Below are positions 45,294 through 59,201 of a stretch of DNA of 64,000 bases, piece after piece. Both the position numbers and the translations under genes were made by a program. Positions within the stretch are counted from its first letter, which is position 1, and the number at the start of each line of letters is the position of its first letter. The DNA lies in the NCBI GenBank assembly GCA_947579665.1, contig OX388345.1, positions 33,323,849 through 33,387,848 on the forward strand, given 5' to 3'. The notes beneath the pieces are model-generated. The model searched no databases, was not told the origin of the DNA, and saw only the letters and a list, made by a program, of their open reading frames with translations. Origin of the DNA: Sympetrum striolatum (lineage: Eukaryota; Arthropoda; Insecta; Odonata; Libellulidae).

Positions 45294-48200
45294 AGTTTAA
45301 GTTTGTCATTATCAATGAGAATAAAATTTGAATTTGATAACAGAATATGCTAAAGTTCGATACGGCATTGGTTTGGAGAACAGAGGAGGGAAGGACAGAG
45401 AAGTATGAGCTTCATAACGTATATTATCTAAATAGTGGATTTGTGTAATAGATTGTAAAACGTATATCTCATTAAGTAGAAAAAACTGCCATACTAAACA
45501 ATACTTGCTTCTAATTAATGTTTAACAAGAGATACGTTTCATAATCAATAATTCGTCTCTCCGATATTTATTAAATGATTCTCGGAAATTTTTTAAATAT
45601 TCATCCAGAAAGTAACCAGTATTATATTTATCAGTCGGATATATTTTTTCCCGATAATCAATTGCTTTTAACATTCCACCATAATTTAATCTTTCATCAA
45701 TAATTTGATTTTATTTATTTTTATTGATGGTTTTATTTATGTGGATTTAAATTTTATGGGGTAACTTATGCAAAATATAAATTTAAATAGTAGATATTAA
45801 TAATAATTCCCCTTTTTTCAATATAAAGGAAATATTATTAGATATTAACTTTATGTGTTTTATTTCCAATGCTTTTAAAATATTTTTATATCAAAAACGG
45901 TAGCACGGCGAGTCAACAACAAAATTTAGCTTAAGTAAAGTCGCTATCGTAAACCTAACTACATATTATGAAAATATGTAAGGTGATAGGCTAAACAAAT
46001 CATCTAAAAAGCATTTACTTTGTTCCACTGCATGAAGTTTGTGTAAACGACCTAGGACATAAAGAATGAAGTAGAATTTTTTTAAAGATTTAAAATATAC
46101 AATTTACAGGAAAATATTGAATCTTAAAGAGGATCAAATAATATTAACGATAATTCTGAAAGAATTTGCAAATGGGAATATTCTTCAATTTAATGGTTAT
46201 CTTCAAAAGATATAACCGTAGAGCATTATTCTATTTAGGCTTGCTGATTGATATACCATTTGTAAATATCGGCGGCATATAGGGTAGTTGAGTTGTTAAG
46301 CAAAAATCTCATCATGGCGTAAAAATTTGAAATACATGAAGCCAAGCCATTATGCTCTTCAGAAACTTGAGTTAGTCGAGAACTTCATCCGTAAAAAGAG
46401 TAGATACGTCTTGCGATGAAGCTAGCATAATAAATAGAAGGACAGCTTCGGTTTGTGAACGTATAGCATGGAAGATTCGACGGAGAAAGGCTGCTGAATT
46501 CACGAACCGGGAAAAGTCCTGTTTTATAAAAGCAGTGTATTTTCTTAGGAACTGTTTCGATAGACCGGTAAGAAACATGAGGGCACGTATTAGAGGGGAT
46601 AGGATTTTCCCAGAAAAGGTATTATGTTTGCTCGATTTTACTAAAAGAATATCGAAAATACTTTCTTGAAAGAGACATGGGAGAGATGAATCAACTCAGA
46701 GAAATGGACAATAGATTAGCACAAGAAAAAACAGATTATATTCTAGGATCATGAAACAAAATAACTTCCAGGATCAGTCGTATCGAAAGTTAATTTTCCT
46801 AAGAATGGTAGGAGCAGGCGGAGTTTCAACATGAATTTCATGGAAAATTATTTTTAAAATATTAGATATTTTTAGAATTTAAGAAAGCCATCTACAGAAT
46901 ATATATACAATCAAAATTTTCCTTTTGTATTTCATGATTTTTTCGAACCCTACCACAGTTTTTTGAAAATATAAATATTTATTATTTTAAACAGTCCCTT
47001 ATACATTTAAGAATAACCACAAATTAAGTGCAATTAATTTTCCAAAATGTTCATGAATATTCATGAGTTTCTCTATAAATTAAAAAACTGAAATTGATAG
47101 TTATTATCGTTCAAATAATTATAATATAGCCAACCTTTAACTTAAAAACAAGAAGAATTTCATTTTTCGCCTTTTTCAGCCCTCTTTGTTGATGTGATAA
47201 TGTCAAAACTTATTGATAAGAAATCTTAGAACATTAAATAAACATTAGTTTTGATTCCTAAGATGACTCTAACATAATATGCGCTAAAGATAAAAAATGT
47301 CGCCATTTGTAAGAGAATTTTCAATTTTCTGAAAAATCAAATGCGTCTTCAAAGAAATTCATATTGCGGGAAATTGATTCCTTTCAAGACAAGGTTGATT
47401 CCGATGTCAACGGCAGGGAATATAGCATACCTATGCTTTCACTTCCATCTTGTGGAACATTTCCTCCTTAAAATTACGTTAAGAATAAACGAGCTAAGAA
47501 GTGAGAAGGGAGGCGATGTAAATGGAAAATATATGAGAAATCTTTCGCCGCCGGAATTCTGCTTTAGGGAAGACGCTCTCCCGCTTCTGAGTGCATCGAC
47601 TCTTTTCAGTAGTGTCATCGCCCCCATCACGTACTATAGTGTTTTAAGGTTGACGAGGTAAAGTTATGAATGTACGATTGCGGGTGTATATGAATAGGTT
47701 CTTTAAACGAACGTAGGGACACGACGTATCTAGTACTCTATAAAGAATGCTTATCCTCCCTTTATGCAGAATAACACCGGCAACTTCAAATTCTCCCGAG
47801 ATTCAACGGGGAAAAATTACGAAAATATACGACGTCGTTTTTCAGGCCTATTTGATGAAAGCCATGTACAAATCTCTTGATCAAATTTTTCTCTTGTAAT
47901 ATATTTTCCTCATGTTAAAACGAAATTTATAGTTGCAGAGACTACAAATGTTGATAATTCCAATACTAAAATATACCTTTTACGTTTTCATAGAGAATTT
48001 TCGGTAGGCTCGATAAAATTACTATATCCGTAATTCATTAATGGACGAGGTTGGTAAATACTTATGTCCAGTAGTTGTACGAAAATCATTCAAACATTGT
48101 TTGTTTTAGTTGTTCAATGTAGTGTAAGGTAACATAGCTACCTGTTCTAGTGACTAACTGTGAACGGCTTTGTAAAATAAATAAATTAATAAAAATATAT

Positions 48201-48584
48201 TTAATAAAACTAAAAAGTATAAGATACAGCAATGATTAGGAAATTAACCTTTGACTGTAGTTACGAGCATAGCACAATGCACTTAAAAGAAATTAATCTT
48301 TATAATACGGAACGGACAATTTCAACCTTGGAATCTCATAAAACAGAATTACATCCAGTTCAACGCATCCTTAACACGAGGTCAACGGCTCGACAAGAAA
48401 TAAACCCTGAGAAACAGACTCCGATAAATTTCCCCACAGACACCAGTGAAAGACACAAAACAAGCTCCCGGAATCTCAATTAAAGAACTTCTTCCAGAAT
48501 CAAAGCCCTAATTCCTTTCTTACACAAAACTCTCAACGGAGAGGCCAATAAGGAAACCACAGCAAATCACAGACCACGACTTCC
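45294..48584. other. AT-rich non-coding stretch between the two paralogous exons
   Basis: If exon B is an alternative first exon, this is intronic. Frames at 46372-46578 and 47341-47661 were examined for a second exon and show neither homology nor flanking splice signals I trust. Confidence 0.3.
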
Positions 48585-48599
48585 TCAACAAAATCCTAC

Positions 48600-48782
48600 C
48601 TTGATCATCTCTTCCACCGAGTGATTTCTAAGGGCCCCGAGCCCGAAAAGAATCTTCCTCCAGTTCCTCATGGTCGCGGACCTTCTCATCGAGCACAAAA
48701 ACTCCCTCCTCTTCCTCTTATTCTTCCACAGGATCTTCTGCACCTGCGAGCAATCGTCGCAAGCCCTCAGGGACACCGCCAT
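48600..48782 (-). CDS. Coding exon B, probable first exon with ATG, unknown protein
   Basis: Starting at ATG (complement of 48782-48780, context GGAGATGG, a good initiation context), 61 codons read MAVSLRACDDC, LWKNKRKRREFLCSMRRS, MRNWRKILFGL and end SVEEMIK at a phase-0 donor AAG|GTAGGA (GT at 48599-48598). About half the residues match exon A, with conserved blocks AVSLR, LWK, SM-RS, NWRK, FGL, RN-S and EEMIK. The N-terminus is rich in Cys and the middle is strongly basic. There is no signal peptide or membrane segment. Downstream exons would lie at lower coordinates. I do not recognise the family; the evidence that it is coding is the paralogy plus the shared donor. Confidence 0.65.
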
Positions 48783-49310
48783 CTCCGCCGGAACCTAACC
48801 GGCCGAAAACCTAGCTTTCGCACATCCCGGATCGCGTCGAAAGACACGGACAGAATCGCTCCATCGGAATCGTCTTTGGATAAACTTCACCGCGCTGCTA
48901 ACGTCGGGGGAATGATGATTGTTTGGACGGGACAGATCGGTAACCCTGGAAACGGAGAAGGGGTTGCCCCTCGCGGAGGGAGTTGCGTGAGAGTTTGCGG
49001 TGGGAGAAAGGGACAGGTAAGGAATTAATCCCCCGCTCCGTCCTTGTGGCCAAATGTCGAATGAATTCGCGAGCGAGAGGGATGCCAGTAGCAGGACGTG
49101 GGGATGGGGGAGACACGCCGGAGATTGGGAAAGTGGAAGTGTGGAGAAAATTCTTTTTCGAATTTCGTTCGGGGGTTTAAGCTGGTATGCTGTACTTATA
49201 GTTTTTGGGGATATGGCAAAGATGGAAAAGTTTACATCAGAAGAAATTATGGAGAGAGGAGGAATTTTTGATGGAGAGAATGATATTTGGAAGGTTTCGT
49301 AAAAGAATCT
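48783..49310 (-). promoter_or_regulatory. GC-rich block upstream of exon B, likely promoter/5' UTR
   Basis: The block is CpG-rich relative to the window and directly upstream of the exon B start on the minus strand. It contains long open frames in several registers on both strands (up to 172 codons), as expected from low stop frequency in GC-rich DNA. The minus frame overlapping the exon is not in register with the conserved exon frame. I read the block as promoter and 5' UTR. Confidence 0.4.
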
Positions 49311-52300
49311 CAAAGGATGAAATTAATAGGATAAAAAATGAAAGAGGAAGAAGAGAAGTACGATAATTATCTGCAAAACCTGATCCGCTTCCGCAAAAAA
49401 TTCATCAAACTTAGTCATCGCAAAGCCAACTTCGAGGACAAATTCCTTGGAATATAGTTTTTCGATATGGTGTGGTATGCAACCTTATCTATGAACACGA
49501 TTCTTTTCCTAGGCTAGGCAAAAATGTACCCTTCGCAAATACAGGCTTATATCCAAGAACTACTTAATCGTTATTTTAGAACATGTCTTGTAATTGTGAA
49601 TTTGATGGATTATTCTGCAAATTTTCCGAAAATAAGGTACAATTAAAAAAAAACTAAAATAATCATTGCATTTCTAACTTCATAATCTAAAATATATCAA
49701 TAATTAATAATAATTAAAATTTAGAATATTCAGTGACGTAAAGAATGATAAAATATACAGGAAAAAATTGCTGACAATAGATATAGAAAATAAATTAAAA
49801 TAAAATTAGCGACAAATCAATAAGAATTAAAGAAAAATTGCACAAACTGATGAAATAAATACAAATCAAAAGTTAAGACTTAAATAGTCCTTAAAAAAAT
49901 ACACAGTGATAATAGACATAATCATAAATATGAAAGCAAAAATTACGAATAAATAAAAAAGGTAATTTTAAAAATATATCTAAAGTAAAAATTAAATGTA
50001 AGCAAAATCATTACGATTAATATATGTGATATCTTTTCACGAGATACGAAAGCTTAGGGAAATCTATAAATTAAAACTATCTATCAAATAAACTCTCAGG
50101 CGAAATGAAATGATAACCAGCATTAAACCTTCAGGTTGGAGTAAATTTTACACAAATATATACCACGAAAATAGAATACGTTTTGTACGGTAATGCAATT
50201 ACATTCATATAAACAGTCTTTCTAACTAAGAGAACTTGATAATAATTTTATAACCAAATACGAACATATTATATTTTTGGAAAAGAAAAGCGCTAACTAG
50301 AACTGAAATCTAATCTGGTGAAATGAATTAAGAAATAAGACTAATCGACGTGTAAATCTGGACATAAAAATAGTAGGAGTAGTAGAAGTCGATCAAAGAT
50401 AATCTTAGGTATGAAATGGAAAATATCTCTTTGAGTCTCCGACTATAAGTAAATATATATATTCGCAAACAGTTATGGAGATTAGGGCTCCATTTCAATG
50501 TCAAGAATTCTTTGAAATTCAAGTGGAAAAGCAAATAATGTGGAAAATCTTGATTCAAATAAAAGCAGAGTATAAAATTAAGGCTGCTTCTAATGAGGAA
50601 ATCAGTCTGAAGAAGGATGTCCTTCGTTTCAATATCAGAATATTTATAGACCACAAAAAAATAGAAAAATTAAAGCTAATAAAATCCGAGGAAAGGAAAA
50701 AATGTTCCGATGAATGTAATTTTCATGATGACTGCAACCTCTTGTGATGGAAAATTTTAGGAGAGGAAGAACTTGAGAGGCCAAGGAAGCCCTCCAAAGA
50801 AGTAAGATATGTTCGGGAAGAATAGAAAATAAATTCATTGTGATGAAAGCGATGACAAAGCATCAGCCTTCGTGAGAAACTTTTAGGTGCGAGAGGGCGA
50901 GGTGCTTTTTGAAAGGAAGGGCGAGTCACTTAAGTGTGAGGAGGCGCAGGAGAAGTAATTCCAAAAGGAAGAACATAGCCAGATGCGGAGAGATAAAACA
51001 AAAATCTAACATTCAAAGTAAGAGGAAGTTCCGTGGCAATGATTATGTGGCGAGGTGGAACAAGGTTAGAAATCCATTACGAATGGCTAAGTGATATATG
51101 CGATTACATAGCCGCACTTAAAGGCGATCCTTACTGAGCAAACGGGTCTGCAGGGGTAGACGAAAAGACGAGTTAAACGAATTTTCAGAGAAGACGTAAA
51201 ATTCCTACGGTTTAAATCAGTTTATTCTAAAATTTTTGCAAACATATTTATGAATTATTTTAAGTTTAACGCGTAATTATCATTTGATAACTACTATCAG
51301 AAACGGTTCCACTTAGCTTAAAACGTACTCCGTGTAGTTATCCATAAGGTCATGAGTTTTAAGTTCGCCTTCATAACTAAATTTTATCTGTAGTAAATAC
51401 ACGATCAAAGCTATGATCTACTAATTGTGAATTTTTTCAATTGTAAAGAGCTTTCTGATGTACAAAGAGAATCGAAGAAAAGGGTCCGATAGGCCAATAA
51501 TGATTTTTTGACTATGCATTGCAATTTGCATGGTAAATCACATAAAACCAGTTTATACGATTCTGTGCATCATTAATCTATATCTGTATACGTTGAAATG
51601 ATATAGGGTATCTAACCTGAAAAATTTTAACTAAAAAGGATAAATTACAACATCACGGAGAAATATTTAAATTTTAAGCGACATAGAAGGGGTAACCATT
51701 AGTATGAATGAAGACGCAGTATTCTAAGATGCATATTTATCTTCATATCTGTCCTAAATTAGTGCTCATAGCTGTGTATTTCAGAATTTCTTAAGCAAAA
51801 AGGTAGTTTTTCGGCCAAACTTTGAGGTTGGGTAAGGAAATAAGCTGAAAATAATTAGCAATAACGTTACCATTCATAAAAATGCTTAGAAGGATCAGAG
51901 TATTGCGGGATAATAAAGCCTAAAAATTTCTCCAGATGCTGATAACTTGATTCAAAGGCAATCATTACTTCGCTCCAAAACATTTATTTACGCTTACAAC
52001 TAATCTAAAGTTTCCATAAGTGTCAATATGTTTAAATATTAGGAAACTATGATATAAATAAAAAATAATTTTCACAACAAGGAGCAATTTGGTGAATTGA
52101 GCTTGCATTGAGTGAGTTAAAAGCTCAAGGCTACGGGGTCTTTTACGATATGGTGTAACTTAATATTTTCAGATATGGAATCTGAATAAACCATTTCGAT
52201 TCACCTCTTACCCTGAGAAATTGGTGGGTTCATCGGCATTGCGAGGGATCACTCAGCGTCACGCATACGCCAAATTCAGTGGCACTAACTTTCCAGCAAA

Positions 52301-53400
52301 TTTTATAACAAATTTTAAATCATTACTACATTATATTCTGACTGTGAAATTAATAACTCCAATTACAATATCTCAGTGATTAATAGGAGTTTTTATTGAA
52401 AATTTCTTGGTACACCTGTCCTAAGAAATACAAGGGCTGTCCTCAGAAAAGAGTAAATCTCGGCACTAATCAGGGACTCAATAGTTTTTATAATATCGTC
52501 CTATACATAATACCATACTATTTTATATGTACCTTGCATATAGGAATTTATATGTATTCTTTATAACAGAAACATTTTTGTTCAAATTTTAATGCTTTTG
52601 AATTACTTGATTCAATATTAAGCGTGTAGAAAATGTAAGATCCGATGAATTACTTTGTGGTAAAAAGTCCTAAATCAGAAATGGAAACCCTTTTCCATTA
52701 GAAGTACACATTCAGAATAACCTTAACCTTAGGAATCGGCCTTAACTTTGAGGAATTTCATCTTCAAAGCAAAAGTTTTGTAAACAACGCTCGGCCGTGG
52801 TCATAGAATATTTAGTGCAACATAGTTGAAACTAGGTTGTGCTTAAGTCCAAATGTAGTATTCATAAAAGTTGAAAAATTGCTACTAAGCCTGAATAAAC
52901 TCATTTAGCAGCAAACAATTTGTAAGTTAATCAAGTCGTAAGATTCTATTTAGATTTCTCCCAGCTGAATATGACGTGAATACATTGAAACCGGTAGCGT
53001 ACTATTTAACTTGTGGAATAAAGACAAAGTTCTGATCTTGCGTTTACTAAGAGAATATGTTCCACTGTACTTTATAAACTTTATTTTTCACATGATATCA
53101 TTATCTAGGAACTTAAAAATATTTAAAGTTAGGTTTTTGTTTCTTGAAGTGACTAAAATGCCTTCATAAACGCCTAAATACACTGTATTTGGACAAAAGA
53201 CCACAGGCTCTGCACCTCTGTGCTATAAGCTATCAAATTATTAATATAGAGTATAAAATCACTGTTATTATATTTATAATAATTATACATAAGATTTTCA
53301 AGGCATACATCAACTTTATACTATCTATCATCTACAATTTTTGCCGTTTCTAGAACAAAACCTAAACCTACCTCGGCCCTCCCACTCATATCTTTAGTCA
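49311..53400. other. AT-rich non-coding stretch
   Basis: 49560-50350 is extremely A/T-rich. The open plus frame at 50475-50747 and its antisense partners have no recognisable similarity. No RNA or mobile element was identified up to 53400. Confidence 0.35.
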
Positions 53401-54260
53401 TTATTGATAATTCCCTCATCAGGCAGTTAAAAGATTTCCCAAGCTGGAAAAAAGAACGAAAAAGAGTAGGAGATAATAAACCGGAGAGGCCCATGTGATA
53501 CATATTCGGGGGAAATTCCCTGAACTGCTAAAAAGGGCTGTGATGATAATGATCAGAAAGCTGATTGCTCCTCGGGAGAAAGGGAAATTCCGCAAAGGGA
53601 AATAACGTATGAAATCCACTGATAAAGGCGGAGTCCGAGTGAAAGGGAAGAAATGAGCGACGATTTGAAATACGCATCCCTTCACGAGGCGGAATGGAAG
53701 CTTGACATCGATACAGCGGAGGGAAAAAATAATAATTCAAAGGGGACTTTGGGGTAAAAGGTTAATGAAAAGACGACTGGCGGTCGGCTTTTCGGATATT
53801 TCGCCGGTTGAGAGCGCCTAAGCCCTACACGTCAATCCCTTCCGTAATCCAAAGTTGACCGGCGCCGAGTTTCCTTCCTGGAATCGGTGTGAATACGAAC
53901 GAATCCCCACACATCTGTAATATCAAATCGACGATAGAAAGGGATCGGTGGTTTCGAGGATTCCAAAAAGGGACAGTTTCATGGTCATTATTTATCTGAA
54001 AACGCCAACGTGAATGAAATTCACATCTTAAAAAGTGAAAAGAGACTAAATTTGGATATCCTACATCAAAAAACGTCTGTGCGAGTATTAGCCAGTACAT
54101 CGTGGTATCCATCATTAAGATGGTAAAGTATTGCTACGCCCAACGTTATTTGATGGACTTTTGTTTGGAATGTTCTCCACTCATCGGAAAATGCCGCAAA
54201 GGAGTATAAATACGCGACGCGGCAGTTGCTAAGGCCAATAATGGTCTCGAGAGAAAAATA
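53401..54260. promoter_or_regulatory. GC-richer unique block with a TATAAATA motif
   Basis: Balanced composition and absence of repeats set this block apart. A TATAAATA box lies at 54205-54212, followed by CGCGACGCGGCAGTTGCTAAGG, whose GTTGCTAAGG end resembles an RFX half-site. No plausible coding exon follows within 200 bp on the plus strand, so a promoter call is tentative; a conserved non-coding element is equally possible. Confidence 0.22.
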
Positions 54261-55578
54261 AATAAACAGTTAGTTTTTCGGGTTGAGGAAGAAAATTTTC
54301 TTGTGTTGATTACGCTCCGGAATAAAGTGTTGTTTTTCAGATTACGAGAGTTGATTAATTATCCCAAACCCTTAACTCGTAACAGTATTGCCAATACATT
54401 TCTCTTCCCTAGGTATGCTTTTCCAAAGCTACTTACTTCTACGACTAGGAGAAAATACAACACAAATTGATATTGATGTATATACTTGATAAAACATTTT
54501 TCCACAAAAAACTAGTTGTACTACTTGAGCTAAAATGAGATTAAATCTTTTCATGCTTTAGACCCTTATGCTATTAATATGCTTGCGTAATCACTTCACT
54601 GGTGAAGCAATGAAGCTTAAATGGCTCACAAAAATTTTATAACTATAGGATACTTCAATTTTCCGACCAATCTTTGTCTTCTGATATGTATGAGATTATA
54701 TAGAGGTTAGTAGAGGTAGAAGATGAATATTGGGGTAATATATTCATGATAAGAATAATATTGTCCATCAAAACAGCGCAATAATTGAAATTCACAAAGT
54801 CAACTACGGATATACTTGTATTTTAGTCATTCAACTCTATAGTTATAATCCGAAGAGTAGATTTAACCTATAATGTGTAGATTTATAATTTAAATTATAT
54901 TGAAAGGAAAATCATTAGTACCTGCGAGAAAAATTCGCGAAAACTTCAACATGTAGATCTTTTTTACAATACTACGGCTGTGAAAACTTGGAAAGTATAA
55001 CACTATAAAAAGCAATAATATTTCAGTTCATCAGTCAATATTACAATTCAGTCCATAAGTTGTAATATTAAGTCTATAATTTGTAATCAGACCAAAAATT
55101 GAAGTTATCTGTTGTGAAGGAGAATCGATTTTGGTAAAATCCACTAACGAAATGTCGTAGGAAATCGTAATATGTAATGATAATGTTAGTGTCCATTGAG
55201 TACTCAAATATGACAGTTTTGAAATATAATTGAAAATTCAAATTAAGAACTGATCAAGTGAAATATTCCTAGAGTACAAAAATCATTTTATATTATCCAT
55301 CATATATTTTTAATTCTTATGAGCATGTCTATAGAACTTTTCATTAATAATCAGCATGAAATTTTTAAACACATCATTTTTGCTGGAAAAAATGTGGCAA
55401 GGAAAAGTTAAAAGTGTTTCTCAAATCAGAATTGTGTTATCTTCGCTCCCTAAAAGTAGCAAGATTTCGATTTCAATCATTTAGTTTACGACTGTACATG
55501 TCCAAATGACGAAAGACAGTTCATACTTGCTGGAAGTGGCTATGTAACAAGTTTTCAGTCCTTGATGGAAAAGATAAA
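54261..55578. other. AT-rich non-coding stretch
   Basis: The only structure noted is a hairpin AATATTACAA/TTGTAATATT with a 13-nt loop at 55037-55069, with a further GTCTATAATTTGTAAT echo downstream. Confidence 0.35.
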
Positions 55579-56028
55579 ATGGCCACGGAGTCAAGCGGAT
55601 CATTCAATAAAACCAACGACCGCAAAGGATTATATACGTGGGGAAAAAGTTACCATTCCACGTGTTTCAAATCCACAGAAACATTTTCAAAAGTCCTAAG
55701 TCAAAGAGTCATATCGAATTCTTCTAAAGCTAGGTTTCATTTCCTTTCCTGCGTTTCTTTTGTAATAAAAGCAAAGTGCTCCACTTTAAGTTTGAAGTCT
55801 GAGAGATATGAATCGACATACCGATTGGCGAAACATAAATTCCAAATGATACTAAGAGGAAATAAATGTAAAGATGTCAAGCAGAAGAGAAGACATGTGC
55901 AAAAAGACTCGAGGAGAGTGGAATGTGCTGAAGAAGAAAGAAATACCACTCGAAAATATTTCGGCAAAGGAGAAAAGTCTTCGAATGATATTCTCGGTTA
56001 CAAATGTGGATTCACTATTAATTTATAG
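55579..56028 (+). CDS. 149-codon ORF of uncertain reality
   Basis: An ATG-initiated frame of 149 codons with a basic, charged C-terminal half (about residues 88-135, rich in K, R, E). For AT-rich DNA this is longer than most chance frames, but several equally long frames in the window are plainly compositional. No domain, signal peptide or membrane segment is apparent, the antisense frame is partly open, and no splice or promoter signal supports it. Confidence 0.15.
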   Translation: MATESSGSFNKTNDRKGLYTWGKSYHSTCFKSTETFSKVLSQRVISNSSKARFHFLSCVSFVIKAKCSTLSLKSERYESTYRLAKHKFQMILRGNKCKDVKQKRRHVQKDSRRVECAEEERNTTRKYFGKGEKSSNDILGYKCGFTINL

Positions 56029-59000
56029 CTTTCGGTAATATTTTTTGAGAAAGCAGAGAAGACTAGCTTTAGTTTTTACCTCAGCATGAATTTTTAAAGT
56101 AGTTTGAACAAAGCCAATTATTTATCATAAAGAGAGCTTGTTAAAACTTTATGTATAAGAGGATTTAATGGGATAATAAAAAGAATTCGAACAATATGAA
56201 AACTGCGAGGAAAAAACAAACGCTCCAGGGTATTACCAGGAACCGTTTGAGTTGAGAACCGTTTTCAAATACCTTCGGGATACCTCAAAATTACTAAAAC
56301 GCACGTACTACCTAATGTTTTCAAATTGCAAGACTGTGATTTCTACACCAGAAGATTAAAATTTCTAAATTCATGCTATTCTGGGGAAGGAATACACCTA
56401 CGTTCATCGCAGGCTTCTTAAACTTCTTCAAAGTCTTATCGTCTACTTTTAATAACGGAAAATTCGAATGCTTATCAGCAAGTTGAGAGCATGTTGTAAG
56501 AGGATTAGGATTGGGGATATAATAGCACTCCTCTACTGTTGTAATCGAGATGTCCCATGAGAAGAGGTACAAAATCTATCATATGTGTTACTTTTAGTAC
56601 TCAATACGTATGTCGATAGCACTTTAGATTTATGTGCAACAGAAAAATTCTAACAGTAATGGTGGCATATTTTATTTGAGCATTCAGACTGTAAACCTTG
56701 GATTGTTGTTGTAACTTAACACTTGTTACTAGTTATATGGTATGTAGGATGTAAAAATATAGAATACGTTTTAGGCGCAGAATAAATACTAATAACCAAA
56801 GTTGTTTTGCACGTTTGAACTATGTAGCCCTTTCAAGTAAAATTGATTTAAATAATTGCATAAGATGTTGTTAGAGAAATATTTCCTAATGCTGTGCGAA
56901 GATCCTGAATAAAGCAATATCTTTCCATGAAAGATAACAAACTAACTGATTAACCAACTATAGATTTTTGCAAGAATCACTGATAATACCTGCTTTTGTA
57001 TGAAAATTCCGGGTACATAAATTCTTCGCAGGTCAAAAAAACATATTTTTAATTATTATCAATTGCTAAAATCTAAAAAATCACATTAAACGTGGAAAGG
57101 AAACCCTATTGTTAATAGAGCGAGACAAAACCACAAATTGGAAAGAATTCATACAAGACGATATATCTCAAATTGTGATACATTTGTATTGCCTAAGAAT
57201 TTCATGCAGCCGTAAAAATAACAATGCCAAATTTGATCCCAAGTCATCGATCCTTAAAAATAAATAGGGAAAGAAAGGATGGAAATATAAATACATCACA
57301 AGAGCCAACGAGGCAGATAACAAGTAAAATCCATGGATTAAATTTAATGGGTATCAATCGAAGCGTGAATTAAATCAAATGCTTCATTAATCCTATTATA
57401 AATATCTCAGAATAAACGAATAATATAATACTCTATATACACTCTATTTAATGAAAGGAAAATCACGTGAGAAGCGTGAAATATCTACAAAATATACAAT
57501 CTGTGTAAATAGGTATGGAAAGCTATGAAAGGGAAATAAAATAGGGTTCCTTACTCCAAACTTTTCTACAAGATGATTGAGGTGATATTTCCCAATATAA
57601 TTAATACAGCAAATCATGAGATGTTTTATAGAACATGAGGGATAGGTTGAACTGCACTGTAGTAAAGGAAATATAAATATTCATGAAAGTAACTTAAGTT
57701 AATGAACTAGCCTCATACCCAGATTTCTGCAGGAGCTAAAAGATAATACTGATTAAATCTGAAACAAGAAAGGGAGCTGTTGAAGCGATGATCCGAGAAA
57801 ATGGAGTGTAGATGATGGAGTGGGAAAGGGATGTATAGGAGAAACGGCGGAGAGGAATCGAGAAATGTTAGAAGAATACTTAGAGACGAAATGGGCATTT
57901 AAAATTTTCTCCAATGCCTAATATAGTATAAATTATGGATTGTTACCGATGAAAGGGAGACGTGTAATCTTAAAGCATTTGTACCAGCATAATGTAGGAT
58001 ACTATACTCATGGAAAGGGTGCAACGTGGAAACCATTCACTTGAGGAACTACTGAGTAAATTTGTCACCAGTTTCAAATGTCCAAATTATTATACCATTT
58101 TAAATTTGAATTATTTACAATTATATACTGCCAGATCGTAACTAGAATTTTCTCTGATTAAATAATTCTCTCGGATACTTTTTGTCTTGATTAAGAATTT
58201 GATCCAATTAAAACAGATGTACCTATAATGAGCGACCGATTTCTCACTCGTCCGACCAAGGACGACTCTTGCAGTCAACAGTCGCGTTTCCCATACTTCT
58301 CACTTTATCGACGGAACATATAAACTAGTTCGGCACTTCGGTTAGTTTAAAAAATATGTATCGGAATATTTTTATAGGCTACAAAATAATTTACACTTAC
58401 AAAATATTTTTCTGGATAAATTTAAAATTAATGTCACCGGAGATAGATCGGAGATTGACTACTTTTTAAATTTGAAATAAATACTTTATCTAATATTATA
58501 AATTAATTCATAGAGCAAAACAGAATTCAGACTTAAAAAGGTACCAACTGAGACTATTGGAAATCTACGTACATTCTCCTTTCCAAGCAAAGTTAAGCCC
58601 AGAAGTATTGCCCTGAACACTATGGATACTATACCAAAATGCCCTTTACGGTAAGACCTTAGCCAAGATTCAATTAATTACCTGAATTTATAATATATTT
58701 CTACTTTTTGTTTTGTAAAGAAATACTTTAAAATATGAATAAGTATGAACTGTAGCAGTAGATGAGAAGTGAAAATTGGAAGATATGGTGAGTTTGCTCG
58801 AGAGACAATGAGTTATGAAAATACGCTTATCAAATAGACCAAGCGACCCGTGAGGAAATTCTTCGACGAGCAAATAAAAAGAAAGTTCGAGTAAAACTTT
58901 GATAAAAGGAAGAGTAAAACTGGACTCACAATGAGCACCATAGTCTTCTGAATACAATTTTGATAGGAAAGATGGAGAGGAGATACAATATAGGTAGAAA

Positions 59001-59201
59001 ATCACGAAAGGCAGATGATGGTAAGCGTTAGAGTTAAAGCTAAAAGAACTATTAGGGAATGATAAGTTCAGAATATGGCAAGAGGACTTAAGAAACTGTA
59101 GAAAAGCAACCATCGAATAGGCAATCAATTGCGATAATAGCGAATAAAAAATTTTTCACCTATTCCTTCCTTACTTAGGTTTTCATTTAGTTGGAGAAAG
59201 A
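56029..59201. other. Non-coding stretch
   Basis: No element is recognised. The 146-codon minus-strand frame at 58688-59128 faces a purine-rich plus strand and encodes a Ser/Phe/Leu-rich low-complexity sequence, so I treat it as compositional. Confidence 0.3.

Noticed and set aside
47341..47661. 106-codon ORF between the paralogous exons
   Set aside because: Antisense frame is also open and neither product resembles anything known; no splice sites linking it to exon B.
48795..49313. 172-codon minus-strand open frame upstream of exon B
   Set aside because: It is not in register with the conserved exon frame, is Ser/Pro-rich, lies in a GC-rich block open in several frames, and has no counterpart upstream of exon A.
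58688..59128. 146-codon minus-strand open frame
   Set aside because: Arises from a purine-rich plus strand; Ser/Phe/Leu-rich with no domain and no flanking signals.
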